From: Saprospiraceae bacterium
GTDB taxonomy: Bacteria; Bacteroidota; Bacteroidia; Chitinophagales; Saprospiraceae
Assembly (NCBI GenBank): GCA_019694255.1
Contig: JAIBCI010000079.1
Span: 1-59,040, forward strand
Direction: 5' to 3'
DNA: 59,040 nucleotides
The position numbers and the translations under genes were made by a program. Under the pieces are notes generated by a model. That model worked only from the letters and a program-made list of their open reading frames with translations, was not told the origin of the DNA and searched no databases. Shown here one piece after another: positions 9,267 to 17,657 of this stretch; the first letter of the stretch is position 1; each line of letters opens with the position of its first letter.

Positions 9267-9923
9267 ATGCCAGCGCCGGAAGACAATTACCGACAGAAAG
9301 GATTACGCAAAAAACTCATCGACGAACTCAGACAGAAAGGAATTCAGTCTGAGGAAGTGTTGAATGCCATGCTACGTGTGCCCAGACATTTATTTCTGGA
9401 CAAGGCCTTCGAATCCTGGGCTTACAAGGACAATGCTTTTCCTATTGACTGCGAGCAGACCATTTCTCAACCGTATACCGTAGCCTTCCAGACCGAACTA
9501 CTGCAGTTAAAGCCGCGGGATAAGGTATTAGAGATTGGCCTTGGCTCAGGTTATCAGGCTTCTGTATTATTTGAGATGGGCGCGAAGGTGTACTCCATTG
9601 AGCGGTTTAAAGCATTGCATGACCAGACCGCGGCCAGGTTACGTGAGATAGGATATATCGGCATCAGAACATTTTACGGTGACGGTTTTATGGGTTTGCC
9701 TGCATTTGCACCATTTGACAGAATTCTAATTACTGCAGCAGTACCCGAGATTCCCCAAGCATTGATAGAACAGTTGGCTAATGGAGGCCTGATGGTTCTA
9801 CCGTTGGGCTCCTCCCAACAATTTCAGATCATGACCCGTGTATCCAAAGATGAGCAGGGTAGGATTACCAGTCAGCAATTTGGCAATTTCCGGTTCGTGC
9901 CGATGCTCCCCGGCAAAGTTTAG
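9267..9923 (+). CDS. pcm: protein-L-isoaspartate O-methyltransferase
   Basis: 218 residues, typical for Pcm. It methylates the free carboxyl of isoaspartyl residues that arise in ageing proteins, using S-adenosylmethionine, so they can return to aspartate. The SAM-binding motif LEIGLGSGYQ is at 88-97. The isoaspartate-recognition segment QTISQPY at 64-70 is the family hallmark, and the post-motif segment GLPAFAPFDRILITAA follows near 150. The ATG at 9267 fits the family start. No Shine-Dalgarno is visible and the message may be leaderless. The acyl-CoA dehydrogenase follows 59 bases later. Confidence 0.94.
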   Translation: MPAPEDNYRQKGLRKKLIDELRQKGIQSEEVLNAMLRVPRHLFLDKAFESWAYKDNAFPIDCEQTISQPYTVAFQTELLQLKPRDKVLEIGLGSGYQASVLFEMGAKVYSIERFKALHDQTAARLREIGYIGIRTFYGDGFMGLPAFAPFDRILITAAVPEIPQALIEQLANGGLMVLPLGSSQQFQIMTRVSKDEQGRITSQQFGNFRFVPMLPGKV

Positions 9924-9957
9924 CTTATGAATCAACCTTCGCAGGGTTGCCTCAACT

Positions 9958-9965
9958 TATCTTCG
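9958..9965 (+). promoter_or_regulatory. candidate -7 element for the acyl-CoA dehydrogenase gene
   Basis: TATCTTCG, identical to the element before pcm, ends 17 bases before the ATG at 9983. No convincing -33 TTG at the expected distance. Confidence 0.35.
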
Positions 9966-9982
9966 CACTTCAAATAGAAATC

Positions 9983-11152
9983 ATGTTTTTTCAATTATCC
10001 GAAGAACATCTGGCTGTACAGCAGGCTGCGAGGGATTTTGCCCAGCAGGAATTACTACCCGGCGTTATTGAAAGGGATGCCCAGATGAAGTTTCCTACCG
10101 AGCAGGTTGAGAAAATGGGTGAAATGGGATTCCTGGGTATGATGGTCTCCCCTGAATATGGGGGCGGAGGAATGGATACGATCAGCTATGTGCTGGCCAT
10201 GGAAGAAATCTCCAAAATAGACAATTCATGTTCTGTTATCATGTCTGTCAATAACAGCCTGGTATGCTGGGGACTTGAGAAAATGGGGACCGCTGAACAA
10301 AAAAGTAAATATTTGCCCAGGTTGACTTCCGGTGAATGGATCGGTTCATTCTGCCTCTCTGAGCCAGAAGCCGGTTCTGATGCCACCAAGCAAAAAACAA
10401 CAGCCATTGACTGCGGCGATCACTACCTTCTCAATGGCACCAAGAACTGGATCACCAATGGTGGGAGTTCTTCGCTTCATCTTGTCATGGCGCAGACAAA
10501 TCCCGCTTTAGGAACCAGGGGAATCTGCACTTTTATTGTGGAGACATCCTGGCCAGGAGTGATCATTGGAGCCAAAGAAGACAAACTTGGAATCCGCAGT
10601 TCTGACACTCATACCATCATGTACAATGACGTTAAGGTTCCTAAAGAAAATCTTCTGGGGCCTGCGGGTGACGGATTCAAATTTGCCATGAGAACGCTAA
10701 CCGGTGGAAGAATTGGAATTGCATCCCAAGCGTTAGGCATTGCATCAGGAGCCTATGAACTGGCGGTAAAATACGCTGGTGAGCGCAAGACGTTTGGCAA
10801 ACCCATTATCGAACATCAGGCGATCGCCTTCAAAATAGCCGATATGGCTACCGAAATAGAAGCAGCACGCCTCATGGTACTACGCGCCGCTTATCTGAAA
10901 GACCAGGGACTTGATTTTGGGGTTGCGGCCAGTATGGCCAAACTCTTCGCTTCAGATGTGGCTATGCGACATACTGTTGAAGCCGTTCAGATCCATGGAG
11001 GATATGGATTTGTCAAAGAATATCATGTGGAAAGATTAATGCGCGATGCCAAGATTACACAGATTTACGAGGGAACTTCTGAAGTACAAAGAATGGTTAT
11101 ATCCAGAGCCATCCTGCAGGGACAATTATACCAGCCAATGTGGGTAAGCTAA
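9983..11152 (+). CDS. acyl-CoA dehydrogenase (short/branched-chain type)
   Basis: 389 residues, the normal length for a short-chain acyl-CoA dehydrogenase. It is a FAD flavoprotein that introduces the alpha-beta double bond in acyl-CoA during fatty or branched-chain acid oxidation and passes electrons to ETF. Signature 1 is CLSEPEAGSDAT near residue 130, and signature 2 is QIHGGYGFVKEYHVERLMRD near 340. The catalytic glutamate lies in IYEGTSEVQ, the position used by butyryl-CoA dehydrogenases. The frame extends twelve codons upstream, but homologues begin at MFFQLSEEH, so I chose 9983. The branched-chain-type E1 at 55-57 kb in this window could supply substrates, but they are not linked. Confidence 0.94.
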   Translation: MFFQLSEEHLAVQQAARDFAQQELLPGVIERDAQMKFPTEQVEKMGEMGFLGMMVSPEYGGGGMDTISYVLAMEEISKIDNSCSVIMSVNNSLVCWGLEKMGTAEQKSKYLPRLTSGEWIGSFCLSEPEAGSDATKQKTTAIDCGDHYLLNGTKNWITNGGSSSLHLVMAQTNPALGTRGICTFIVETSWPGVIIGAKEDKLGIRSSDTHTIMYNDVKVPKENLLGPAGDGFKFAMRTLTGGRIGIASQALGIASGAYELAVKYAGERKTFGKPIIEHQAIAFKIADMATEIEAARLMVLRAAYLKDQGLDFGVAASMAKLFASDVAMRHTVEAVQIHGGYGFVKEYHVERLMRDAKITQIYEGTSEVQRMVISRAILQGQLYQPMWVS

Positions 11153-11159
11153 ACCGCCA

Positions 11160-12242
11160 ATGATTGAACAAGCCATCCGGATTGGTACATTTGCCAATAT
11201 TCCGGTAAGAATACACTGGAGTTTTTTATTGATCATCGCCTACATTGTGTCGGTAGGTGTGATGGACCAAAACAGCAGTCGCGAGATCCTGATACAAATT
11301 TGTTTTACGATGGCGATGTTTGCCTGCGTCGTACTACATGAATTCGGACACGCACTGACAGCCCGGCGCTTTGGAGTTCAAACTGAAGATATCATTCTAT
11401 TGCCAATCGGCGGTGTCGCCCGTCTGCACAAGCTTCCCGAAAAACCAGTCCAAGAATTGCTTATTGCGGTCATGGGCCCTGTCGTCAATCTGATCATCGC
11501 CATTGTCATTCTAATCGCGCTATGGATGAAGTATGGATCCGACACCGGAGCATATCTGGAAACAGAAAACTATGAACATTTCAGCTGGGGTATTTTTTTG
11601 CCTTTGCTGATGATTTCGAATATTCTGCTGATGGTCTTTAACCTTATTCCTGCATTCCCTATGGATGGAGGCCGTGTACTACGCGCCTTATTATCCATGA
11701 AGACTTCGCGGCTCAACGCAACCCGCTGGGCTACGCGGATCGGTCAGATCATCTGCATTCTGTTTATTATCGCCGGCATTTATTTTGAAGCATGGACAAC
11801 GATTCTCATCGGTATATTTATTTTTCTTAGTGCCTCAGCCGAGTATCGTCAGGTTGCACGCGAAGCAGCCTACAAGAATAAGACAGCAGCAGCGTTATGC
11901 CGCAAACCGGGTTTGATGCTGACCGAATATATCAGTATTGGCGAAGCCCGTGAGATGGTAATGCAATCAGGTCAGCGAAATTTTGCGGTGATGGACATCA
12001 CGGGACGGATCACGGGTACAGTCTCTGCATCTATGATCGGTAAGGCCTTCAAAGAAAATAGTGATGTAAGGATAAAAGACATCATGCATACTCCACCGGC
12101 TGTGCTTATGGGATTTGACGAGGTACTCCACGCTATTCAATATCTGGAACAGGGCATTCCAGCGATTTTGGTTTTTGACCACGAGCAGTTAACCGGTCTG
12201 ATCGATCTGGACAGTATCCGCGCTGCCCAGGAACTTGGTTAA
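11160..12242 (+). CDS. site-2 protease family membrane protein (M50) with CBS-like C-terminus
   Basis: 360 residues. An integral membrane zinc protease of the S2P/SpoIVFB class. The zinc motif HEFGH is at 60-64 in a membrane helix and the second motif NLIPAFPMDGGR, near residue 165, supplies the aspartate ligand. About six hydrophobic segments fill residues 18-225. The last 110 residues resemble a CBS-domain pair (VLMGFDEVLHAIQYL, then GLIDLDSIR), as in many bacterial S2P homologues, and might sense a nucleotide. Such proteases cleave membrane-bound regulators such as anti-sigma factors; no partner is visible nearby. It starts seven bases after the acyl-CoA dehydrogenase, so the two are probably co-transcribed. 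Confidence 0.9.
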   Translation: MIEQAIRIGTFANIPVRIHWSFLLIIAYIVSVGVMDQNSSREILIQICFTMAMFACVVLHEFGHALTARRFGVQTEDIILLPIGGVARLHKLPEKPVQELLIAVMGPVVNLIIAIVILIALWMKYGSDTGAYLETENYEHFSWGIFLPLLMISNILLMVFNLIPAFPMDGGRVLRALLSMKTSRLNATRWATRIGQIICILFIIAGIYFEAWTTILIGIFIFLSASAEYRQVAREAAYKNKTAAALCRKPGLMLTEYISIGEAREMVMQSGQRNFAVMDITGRITGTVSASMIGKAFKENSDVRIKDIMHTPPAVLMGFDEVLHAIQYLEQGIPAILVFDHEQLTGLIDLDSIRAAQELG

Positions 12243-12331
12243 ACACTTCTCCCTTAATATTAAATTTATTTTTAATGTATATATTATTAAAATATATACA
12301 CTTAGGTGATTTATATTCTAAAAATATATAA

Positions 12332-12339
12332 TATGTTTG
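12332..12339 (+). promoter_or_regulatory. candidate -7 element
   Basis: TATGTTTG fits TAnnTTTG exactly and ends 18 bases before the ATG at 12358 in a very AT-rich spacer. No TTG at -33. Confidence 0.35.
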
Positions 12340-12357
12340 TGCCTGTTCATTATTCTG

Positions 12358-12840
12358 ATGGAACAACAGATACGCATTTGGCAGGCCATAAGCTGGAAGA
12401 CCATTTCAGACCGGTCCAAGGATCTGGCTATCGCTCTGGTTATCGCAACCATTGGTCTGGCCGGGAGCTATATCATTCTCGGTCGCAGCATACGCAGCGA
12501 GGTCGCGGATAATTCTGTCGCAGAATCTCCTTCCCTACAAAATAAAAATGCGTTCAGTTCAGATTCGCGATTACCCCTGGCACTAAAAACCTCTCATGAG
12601 GATCTTCTCGTCATACAAGGAAGTTTTTTTGCCAACCAGATACTCACCGTAAGCTATACAGATTATAAACCCGGTCACCAGTACATGATTGATTTTGGAA
12701 ACGGCCTTAGACAGCTCTGCCGCAATAATGTATCTTATGTGAATTACCAGGAGCCTGGTAATTACTATATTATTTTCTATGAAATGCTGGATTCACGCTG
12801 GCAGATTGTTTCTTCTCAATCCATTACGATCAAAAGCTGA
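12358..12840 (+). CDS. membrane-anchored hypothetical protein with PKD-like domain
   Basis: 160 residues, no specific family recognised. One hydrophobic segment (about residues 22-41, LAIALVIATIGLAGSYIILG) follows a short charged cytoplasmic N-terminus with tryptophans, then a low-complexity linker, then a beta-rich domain of about 85 residues outside the membrane. In that domain IDFGNG followed about 20 residues later by PGNYYIIFY resembles the core of a PKD/Ig-like fold (DFGDG...PGTYTV). I chose the ATG at 12358; an earlier in-frame TTG at 12337 falls inside a putative promoter element. A structural role at the envelope is a guess. Confidence 0.7.
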   Translation: MEQQIRIWQAISWKTISDRSKDLAIALVIATIGLAGSYIILGRSIRSEVADNSVAESPSLQNKNAFSSDSRLPLALKTSHEDLLVIQGSFFANQILTVSYTDYKPGHQYMIDFGNGLRQLCRNNVSYVNYQEPGNYYIIFYEMLDSRWQIVSSQSITIKS

Positions 12841-12882
12841 ACTCATTTATTTGCGGTGTGTTGATTGTACAAAACATCGCCT

Positions 12883-13410
12883 ATGTCAATGAATCACTCC
12901 CCGCTCGAAAGTTACCGAAAACAATTTCTTCTCTACAAAAATCTGGGTGAACGTACCCTTTCTCAGCTTCATCCTGAAGATTTACTGTGGCGGCCCAATG
13001 AAGAAAGTAATAGCATCGCTGTGATTGTTCACCATCTCCGCGGGAACATGGTGTCTCGCTGGACTGATTTTCTCAACAGTGACGGAGAAAAAGTATGGCG
13101 CAATCGAGACACAGAATTTATTGAAGATAAACCTTCTGCTGCGCTTGTCATGGAATGGTGGAATGAAGGTTGGGCCTGTCTGATGCAGGCGCTGGCTGCG
13201 TTGGGTGATGAAGACCTCATGCGCATCGTATTCATACGCAATGAATCCATGACTGTAACCGATGCCATCGTCAGACAGATCGCGCATTATGCTTCGCACG
13301 TAGGTCAGATTATTTACATCGGCAAGTCCATTCGGAATACAGAATGGAAGACCTTATCTATTCCGAGAGGAGGCTCCGCCACATTCAACTCCTCTATGGA
13401 CAACAAATAG
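12883..13410 (+). CDS. DinB-superfamily protein, DUF1572-like
   Basis: 175 residues. A four-helix DinB/YfiT-like metalloprotein. The putative metal-binding histidines are visible: VHHLRGN near residue 48 and IAHYASHVGQIIYIGK near 140. The spacing and the WRPNEESNSIAVIVHHL motif match the DUF1572 group, some of whose relatives are thiol-S-transferases (bacillithiol transferase BstA type). Two ATGs (12883 and 12889) are possible starts; the frame continues to a TTG upstream. A second, more distant DinB protein lies at 58323-58805. Its substrate is unknown. Confidence 0.82.
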   Translation: MSMNHSPLESYRKQFLLYKNLGERTLSQLHPEDLLWRPNEESNSIAVIVHHLRGNMVSRWTDFLNSDGEKVWRNRDTEFIEDKPSAALVMEWWNEGWACLMQALAALGDEDLMRIVFIRNESMTVTDAIVRQIAHYASHVGQIIYIGKSIRNTEWKTLSIPRGGSATFNSSMDNK

Positions 13411-13592
13411 TCTGCCATAGGATCGATTCCGTTAATTATTACTGCAATTATTGCTATAAGGTTGAGTAATTCAAACAACTTTTTACGCAAAGTTTTTTTG
13501 TGATGAAACTGATTTTAAGTAAAATCAATTAAGCTGAAGTTTTGTATCAAATGTACTGCTACAGAGTAAGTACTATCCGAAAATTGGCACGG

Positions 13593-14057
13593 TTAAGGCA
13601 TGAGCCATTTTTCAAAACAAATGCTGTTGTCTACTCCTTTGTAAGGACCATAGTTTGGAATTTCAACATATTGACAATTCCGGTACAATGCCACTGCCTC
13701 AACTTGTCTTTTGCCGGTCTCAAGAATACATCGTCTATATCCAAGTTCGGCAGACCATAATTCGAGTTCTTGAAGGATCAATTTCGAAATTCCCATTCTT
13801 CGGAATTCCGGCAGGACATACATACGTTTGATCTCCATGCTCTCCGTTCCAAAAGGCCTTAGCGCACCGCAGGCGACAGCCCCGTCTTCGCTCATTGTAA
13901 GCACAGCATGTTCGATTTTGTCCGTCTTGTTGTATTGCGAATAAAAACTGTGATCTTCTCCGTCGTACACGCGTAGTTCCTGATCGAGCCTGGCCACGAG
14001 ATTCAGAAAGGCATCATCTCGACCATCTGTTCGGATTATTTTATAATTCGTTTTCAC
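13593..14057 (-). CDS. GNAT family N-acetyltransferase
   Basis: 154 residues. GCN5-related acetyltransferase fold: the acetyl-CoA pyrophosphate loop is FRRMGIS in motif A after the MYVLPE strand, followed by the helix LILQELELWS and the motif B strand ILETGKRQ. Such enzymes acetylate amines of small molecules or proteins. Short single-domain forms ending in NSICFEKWL are common in Bacteroidota and of unknown substrate. It is the last gene of a minus-strand run that begins at 17145, 25 bases behind the DUF4159 gene. Confidence 0.85.
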   Translation of the reverse strand: MKTNYKIIRTDGRDDAFLNLVARLDQELRVYDGEDHSFYSQYNKTDKIEHAVLTMSEDGAVACGALRPFGTESMEIKRMYVLPEFRRMGISKLILQELELWSAELGYRRCILETGKRQVEAVALYRNCQYVEIPNYGPYKGVDNSICFEKWLMP

Positions 14058-14082
14058 ACAACTGAGAGCTTCTGACTAATTT

Positions 14083-14751
14083 TTATTGCGCAAATGCAAA
14101 ATGGATGAGGTTAGCACCCATCCGCAACGCCTGCAATCTCACTTCTTCAGGATCTTTGTGCACCTCCTGGTCCTCCCATCCGTCGCCCAGATCACATTCA
14201 TAAGAATAAAAGACCACCAGGCGTCCCTGGTAGAATAAACCAAATCCCTGCGGCGGTTTGTTATCGTGTTTGTGTATCTTGGGCAAGCCCTGCGCAAAAT
14301 CAAATTTCTGGTGATATACAGGATGTGAGAACGGAAGTTCAACCAGTTCGGACTCCGGGAATACTTTTTTCAAACTGGGTCGGACAAAGGGATCCATTCC
14401 GTAATTATCATCAATGTGAAGGAAGCCTCCCGACATCAGGTACTGTCTTAAATTTTGCGCCTCCATATCCGAAAAAACCACATTGCCGTGTCCGGTCATA
14501 TGCACAAATGGATAATTGAATATTTCAGCACTTCCAACTTCCACTGTTGCGTAATTGGGATCGATTTGTGTCTTTAGTTCTTTATTACAATATTTACTCA
14601 GATTTGATAAAGAGGTCGGATTAGCATACCAGTCGCCGCCACCGCCATATTTGAGTAATGCCAGTTTTAAAGGTGTTGGTTTCTCCGGCGCTGTCCATGC
14701 GCCAAGTATGAGCATTACATTTATAAAAAAAATGACTCTTCCCGTTTTCAT
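14083..14751 (-). CDS. DUF4159 domain-containing exported protein
   Basis: 222 residues. A hydrophobic N-terminal segment (VIFFINVMLILGAWTAP) looks like a signal peptide or anchor. The rest matches DUF4159, a glutamine-amidotransferase-like fold: KYGGGGDWYANP, HMTGHGNVVFS, the GGFLHIDDNYG loop and HPVYHQKFDF. In many Bacteroidota this family sits near MoxR/BatA-type membrane complexes; here it sits behind rsmE. The ATG at 14751 overlaps the rsmE stop as ATGA, which decides the start over the in-frame ATG at 14775 and points to translational coupling. No enzymatic function is established. Confidence 0.86.
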   Translation of the reverse strand: MKTGRVIFFINVMLILGAWTAPEKPTPLKLALLKYGGGGDWYANPTSLSNLSKYCNKELKTQIDPNYATVEVGSAEIFNYPFVHMTGHGNVVFSDMEAQNLRQYLMSGGFLHIDDNYGMDPFVRPSLKKVFPESELVELPFSHPVYHQKFDFAQGLPKIHKHDNKPPQGFGLFYQGRLVVFYSYECDLGDGWEDQEVHKDPEEVRLQALRMGANLIHFAFAQ

Positions 14752-15452
14752 GACATGTTTTGAAGCGTTTTGCAAATGAGTGCAGCTGCAATTCCTGCAG
14801 TTTCCACGCGAAGACGGTCTCTGCCCAGACCTGCTTCCTGATAGCCCGCACTGATGGCCCGGTTAATCTCATCAGATGAAAAATCCCCTTCCGGCCCGAT
14901 AAGAATTACAGATTCTTGGTTACGATTGTACATTTCTCCTAAAAATGTCAATTGAGAATTTTCACAATGGCATATATAACGTTGAGGCGGTCGGCTTGTT
15001 GTAATAAATTTCTCAAAGCGTTGTAGTTCTTCCAGCTCCGGCAACCTCGCCCGAAGGCACTGCTTGGCAGAGGACATCATGATTTTTTGCCAGCGCTCTG
15101 ATTTATCTTTCTTATTTTCTGTTCTGGAGCAAATCAATGGCACTATCCTGTCAACACCTGTCTCAGTTGCCTTTTCAACAAACCACTCAAATCTGTCATT
15201 ATTTTGAGTCAGGCTAATGGCCAATGTTATCGTAGCCTTGGGGAGCGTCTGGGTGTAGATTCCGGTAATTCGTGCAATCACTTGTTCACCTTGAATCTCC
15301 TGTATCACGGCTTGCCATATAGTTCCGTTGAAGTCTGTTACAAGGATGCTGTCACCGTTCCTGTGTCGGGTAACCTTGATGCAATGATGAACTTCCATAG
15401 GATCGACAATGACAAATTGATCACCCATCTGTTGTCCCTGGAATAGCTGCAT
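14748..15452 (-). CDS. rsmE: 16S rRNA (uracil1498-N3)-methyltransferase
   Basis: 234 residues, a normal RsmE. It methylates N3 of U1498 in the decoding centre of 16S rRNA using SAM. An N-terminal PUA-like domain (HHCIKVTRHRNGDSI) precedes a SPOUT trefoil-knot domain with LIGPEGDFSSDE and the terminal LGRDRLRVETAGIAA. It lies 37 bases after the NuoE-NuoF fusion gene and overlaps DUF4159 by four bases. Confidence 0.93.
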   Translation of the reverse strand: MQLFQGQQMGDQFVIVDPMEVHHCIKVTRHRNGDSILVTDFNGTIWQAVIQEIQGEQVIARITGIYTQTLPKATITLAISLTQNNDRFEWFVEKATETGVDRIVPLICSRTENKKDKSERWQKIMMSSAKQCLRARLPELEELQRFEKFITTSRPPQRYICHCENSQLTFLGEMYNRNQESVILIGPEGDFSSDEINRAISAGYQEAGLGRDRLRVETAGIAAALICKTLQNMS

Positions 15453-15489
15453 GTTATGAAGTTTCTGCTAATAAAAATTGTATAACAGG

Positions 15490-17145
15490 TCAGGACTTTA
15501 TATATGGGCTGAGCTCTCCCGAGAAATATTGCAACGCATTCATAACCGGCAAGGGGATACCACCACCCAAAGCACAGAGCGAACCCCGTTTCATGGTATC
15601 GAGCAGATCATTCAGTAATTCTGTATCAATTTTAAACTGGCTGTCGGTTCTGGCTTTGTGGATCAGCTCTTTACCGCGCGTTGAACCCAGTCGACATGGA
15701 AAACATTTGCCACAGCTCTCGTGCGCGGTGAATTCAAACAGGTGTTCAAGATATTCGATCATAGGATATTCCTCCGGAACGCTGACCACGGAGGCATGTC
15801 CCAGCATAAAACCCTGATTGGAGAATGATTCAAAATCAACAGAAAGGGAATGTGCCATTTGAATGGGCACCAGTCCGCCCAAGGGTCCTCCGATATGCAA
15901 TGCCTTGACTCTGCGGCGGAATCCCAGTCCCAGTTGTTCGATCACCTCATTCAATGGTGTCCCCATGTCTACTTCATATATTCCGGGCCTGTTGAAAGCG
16001 CTGTCCAAGGACATGAGTTTGGTTCCTGTCGAACGGACCGTGCCAATGGCTTTATACGCATCACCTCCCTGGGTACAGATATAAAACAAATTGGCCAGGG
16101 TTTCAACATTATTTACGACGGTTGGCCTGCGAAACAGACCTTCCTGTACAGGAAATGGCGGCCTGACACGAACCTCAGGACGTTGTCCTTCGATCGAGGA
16201 CAGGAGCGCGGTTTCTTCTCCACAGATGTATGCGCCTTGCGCTTTAATAACCTTGAATTCAAAATTAAACTGACTGCCTAGAATGTTATGACCCGTAATT
16301 TTCTCCTGACGCAACATCTCCACAGCTCTTCTTACTGCTTCAACAGATTCCGGATATTCCGCCCGAATGTAGACCACGCCGCGTGAGGCTCCGGTGATGT
16401 ACCCTGAAATCCACATTCCAAGCAGTACCAACAGCGGTTGTTTTTCGAGAAGGTATCGGTCAGAATAAGAACCAGGATCGCCTTCATCGGCATTGCAGAC
16501 GATAAACTTGACATCACCCTCTGCTTTCATGCAACCTTCCAGTTTGATTCCAATTGGAAATCCAGCACCACCACGTCCTCGCAGCCCGGACATCTTAATT
16601 TCTTCGAGCAGGCCCGAAGGACCTTTACCAAGCATTTCTCTTAATCGAAGCAGTAATTCTTCAGGATCCGGCGCGGGTCCTGTCAGAATGGATGATCCCA
16701 TGTGTCCAACGTAATATTTTTCATGGCTGCCAATCTGCTCGCCTCCTTTAATTTGTGTAATCTGTTCTACATCTGAGCCCGAATAATTGTGCCCATTGAT
16801 GTGAAATGCGCTGTTTTCATGACATCGTCCCAGGCAACACATCTCACCAATTTCATCCGACCGATAATGTTGACCAAGCTTTAGCTTGAGTTGATCCTGC
16901 GTTCCGGCGACCAGACAAGCTGAACCATTACACACATAAGCCCTTTTGCCCGCATTGGCTTCCCTTGTAAAGTCGTAAAAACTTGCCGTACCAAATACAT
17001 TGGCCGTGCCCAGCAAGTATTCATCTGCAATGTCCTTAAGCTCAGCAACAGTCTGTTGCCGATCTTTTCCCAACTGCCCGATTTCTTCGAAAAGATTGTC
17101 TTCCAGGCCTTTGCGAAATGAAAGATGGCTTAAATTTTTTGACAT
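15490..17145 (-). CDS. NuoE-NuoF fusion (NADH/formate dehydrogenase beta-type flavoprotein)
   Basis: 551 residues in two parts. Residues 1-140 are a thioredoxin-like [2Fe-2S] domain of the NuoE type with Cys72, Cys77, Cys104 and Cys108 (VCNGSAC and CCLGRC). Residues 145-551 are NuoF-like: FMN/NADH loop GLRGRGGAGFP, NADEGDPGSYSDR, GAYICGEETALL, and a C-terminal [4Fe-4S] site ESCGKCFPCR plus SLCALGGG. This fusion is typical of the diaphorase subunit of NAD-dependent formate dehydrogenases (FdsB type) and some hydrogenases rather than respiratory complex I. No formate dehydrogenase alpha or hydrogenase gene is in the window, so its partner is unknown. A TTGACT/TATAAT-like pair lies just upstream. 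Confidence 0.9.
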   Translation of the reverse strand: MSKNLSHLSFRKGLEDNLFEEIGQLGKDRQQTVAELKDIADEYLLGTANVFGTASFYDFTREANAGKRAYVCNGSACLVAGTQDQLKLKLGQHYRSDEIGEMCCLGRCHENSAFHINGHNYSGSDVEQITQIKGGEQIGSHEKYYVGHMGSSILTGPAPDPEELLLRLREMLGKGPSGLLEEIKMSGLRGRGGAGFPIGIKLEGCMKAEGDVKFIVCNADEGDPGSYSDRYLLEKQPLLVLLGMWISGYITGASRGVVYIRAEYPESVEAVRRAVEMLRQEKITGHNILGSQFNFEFKVIKAQGAYICGEETALLSSIEGQRPEVRVRPPFPVQEGLFRRPTVVNNVETLANLFYICTQGGDAYKAIGTVRSTGTKLMSLDSAFNRPGIYEVDMGTPLNEVIEQLGLGFRRRVKALHIGGPLGGLVPIQMAHSLSVDFESFSNQGFMLGHASVVSVPEEYPMIEYLEHLFEFTAHESCGKCFPCRLGSTRGKELIHKARTDSQFKIDTELLNDLLDTMKRGSLCALGGGIPLPVMNALQYFSGELSPYIKS

Positions 17146-17153
17146 AACGCGGT

Positions 17154-17181
17154 ATTATAGCGAAGGGTGAAGTTAAGTCAA
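17154..17181 (-). promoter_or_regulatory. sigma70-like promoter before the NuoE-NuoF gene
   Basis: On the minus strand TTGACT (17181-17176) and TATAAT (17159-17154) are separated by 16 bases, close to an E. coli sigma70 promoter and unlike the usual Bacteroidota elements. TATAAT ends eight bases before the ATG at 17145, so the transcript would be leaderless. May be chance. Confidence 0.3.
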
Positions 17182-17328
17182 ATCCTTGAATCGTTTCAAA
17201 AGCGGGCGCGGGGCTGCAAACAAATCAATAATATTTGCAAAATATTTATATAATAAAATCAGATATATTATGTGAATTGGTTATTTTGCAGAGTAAACCA
17301 ATTTTTTTAATCAAACAAAACAAAGAAC

Positions 17329-17598
17329 ATGGACGCAATCATGCCTTATCTACTGAACACCATTCTTGGCGCCGGCGGTGGCTGGCTTGGAAACATGCTC
17401 AAGAAAAACGGGCTTGGAATGATCGGTAATCTTGTTGCCGGAGCAGCCGGAGGGAATATTCTTCCATTGATTTTGAACGCGGTGATGGGCGCCAGCGATG
17501 CAGGCGACGGTGGTGGCATGAACTGGATGGGCCTTCTTTCTTCGCTCATTGGGGGCAGTGCCGGTTCGCTGATTGGCGGACTCTTTAAGAAAGCCTAA
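17329..17598 (+). CDS. small glycine-rich hydrophobic protein
   Basis: 89 residues, no named family I can assign. It is rich in Gly, Leu, Ile and Ala with repeated GxxxG-type spacing (ILGAGGGWLGNML, NLVAGAAGGNILPLI, SLIGGSAGSLIGGLF) and only two or three lysines per half. The pattern suggests amphipathic or membrane-associated helices that pack through glycines, as in glycine-zipper proteins. A second ATG at 17341 is possible. It is a single-gene unit: a long AT-rich leader precedes it and a strong intrinsic terminator follows 27 bases after the stop, which suggests high expression. Confidence 0.72.
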   Translation: MDAIMPYLLNTILGAGGGWLGNMLKKNGLGMIGNLVAGAAGGNILPLILNAVMGASDAGDGGGMNWMGLLSSLIGGSAGSLIGGLFKKA

Positions 17599-17624
17599 GA
17601 TCTGACGAAACACACTCGAAGCTT

Positions 17625-17657
17625 AAAGGCTGCGGATTTTCCGCAGCCTTTTTTTTT
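17625..17657 (+). terminator. strong rho-independent terminator
   Basis: An 11-pair perfect stem (AAAGGCTGCGG / CCGCAGCCTTT), a five-base ATTTT loop and a run of nine T. It ends the small glycine-rich gene's transcript. Confidence 0.93.

Noticed and set aside
9073-9363. Plus-strand ORF before and across the pcm start
   Set aside because: It overlaps pcm in another frame, begins with non-coding-like sequence and matches nothing.
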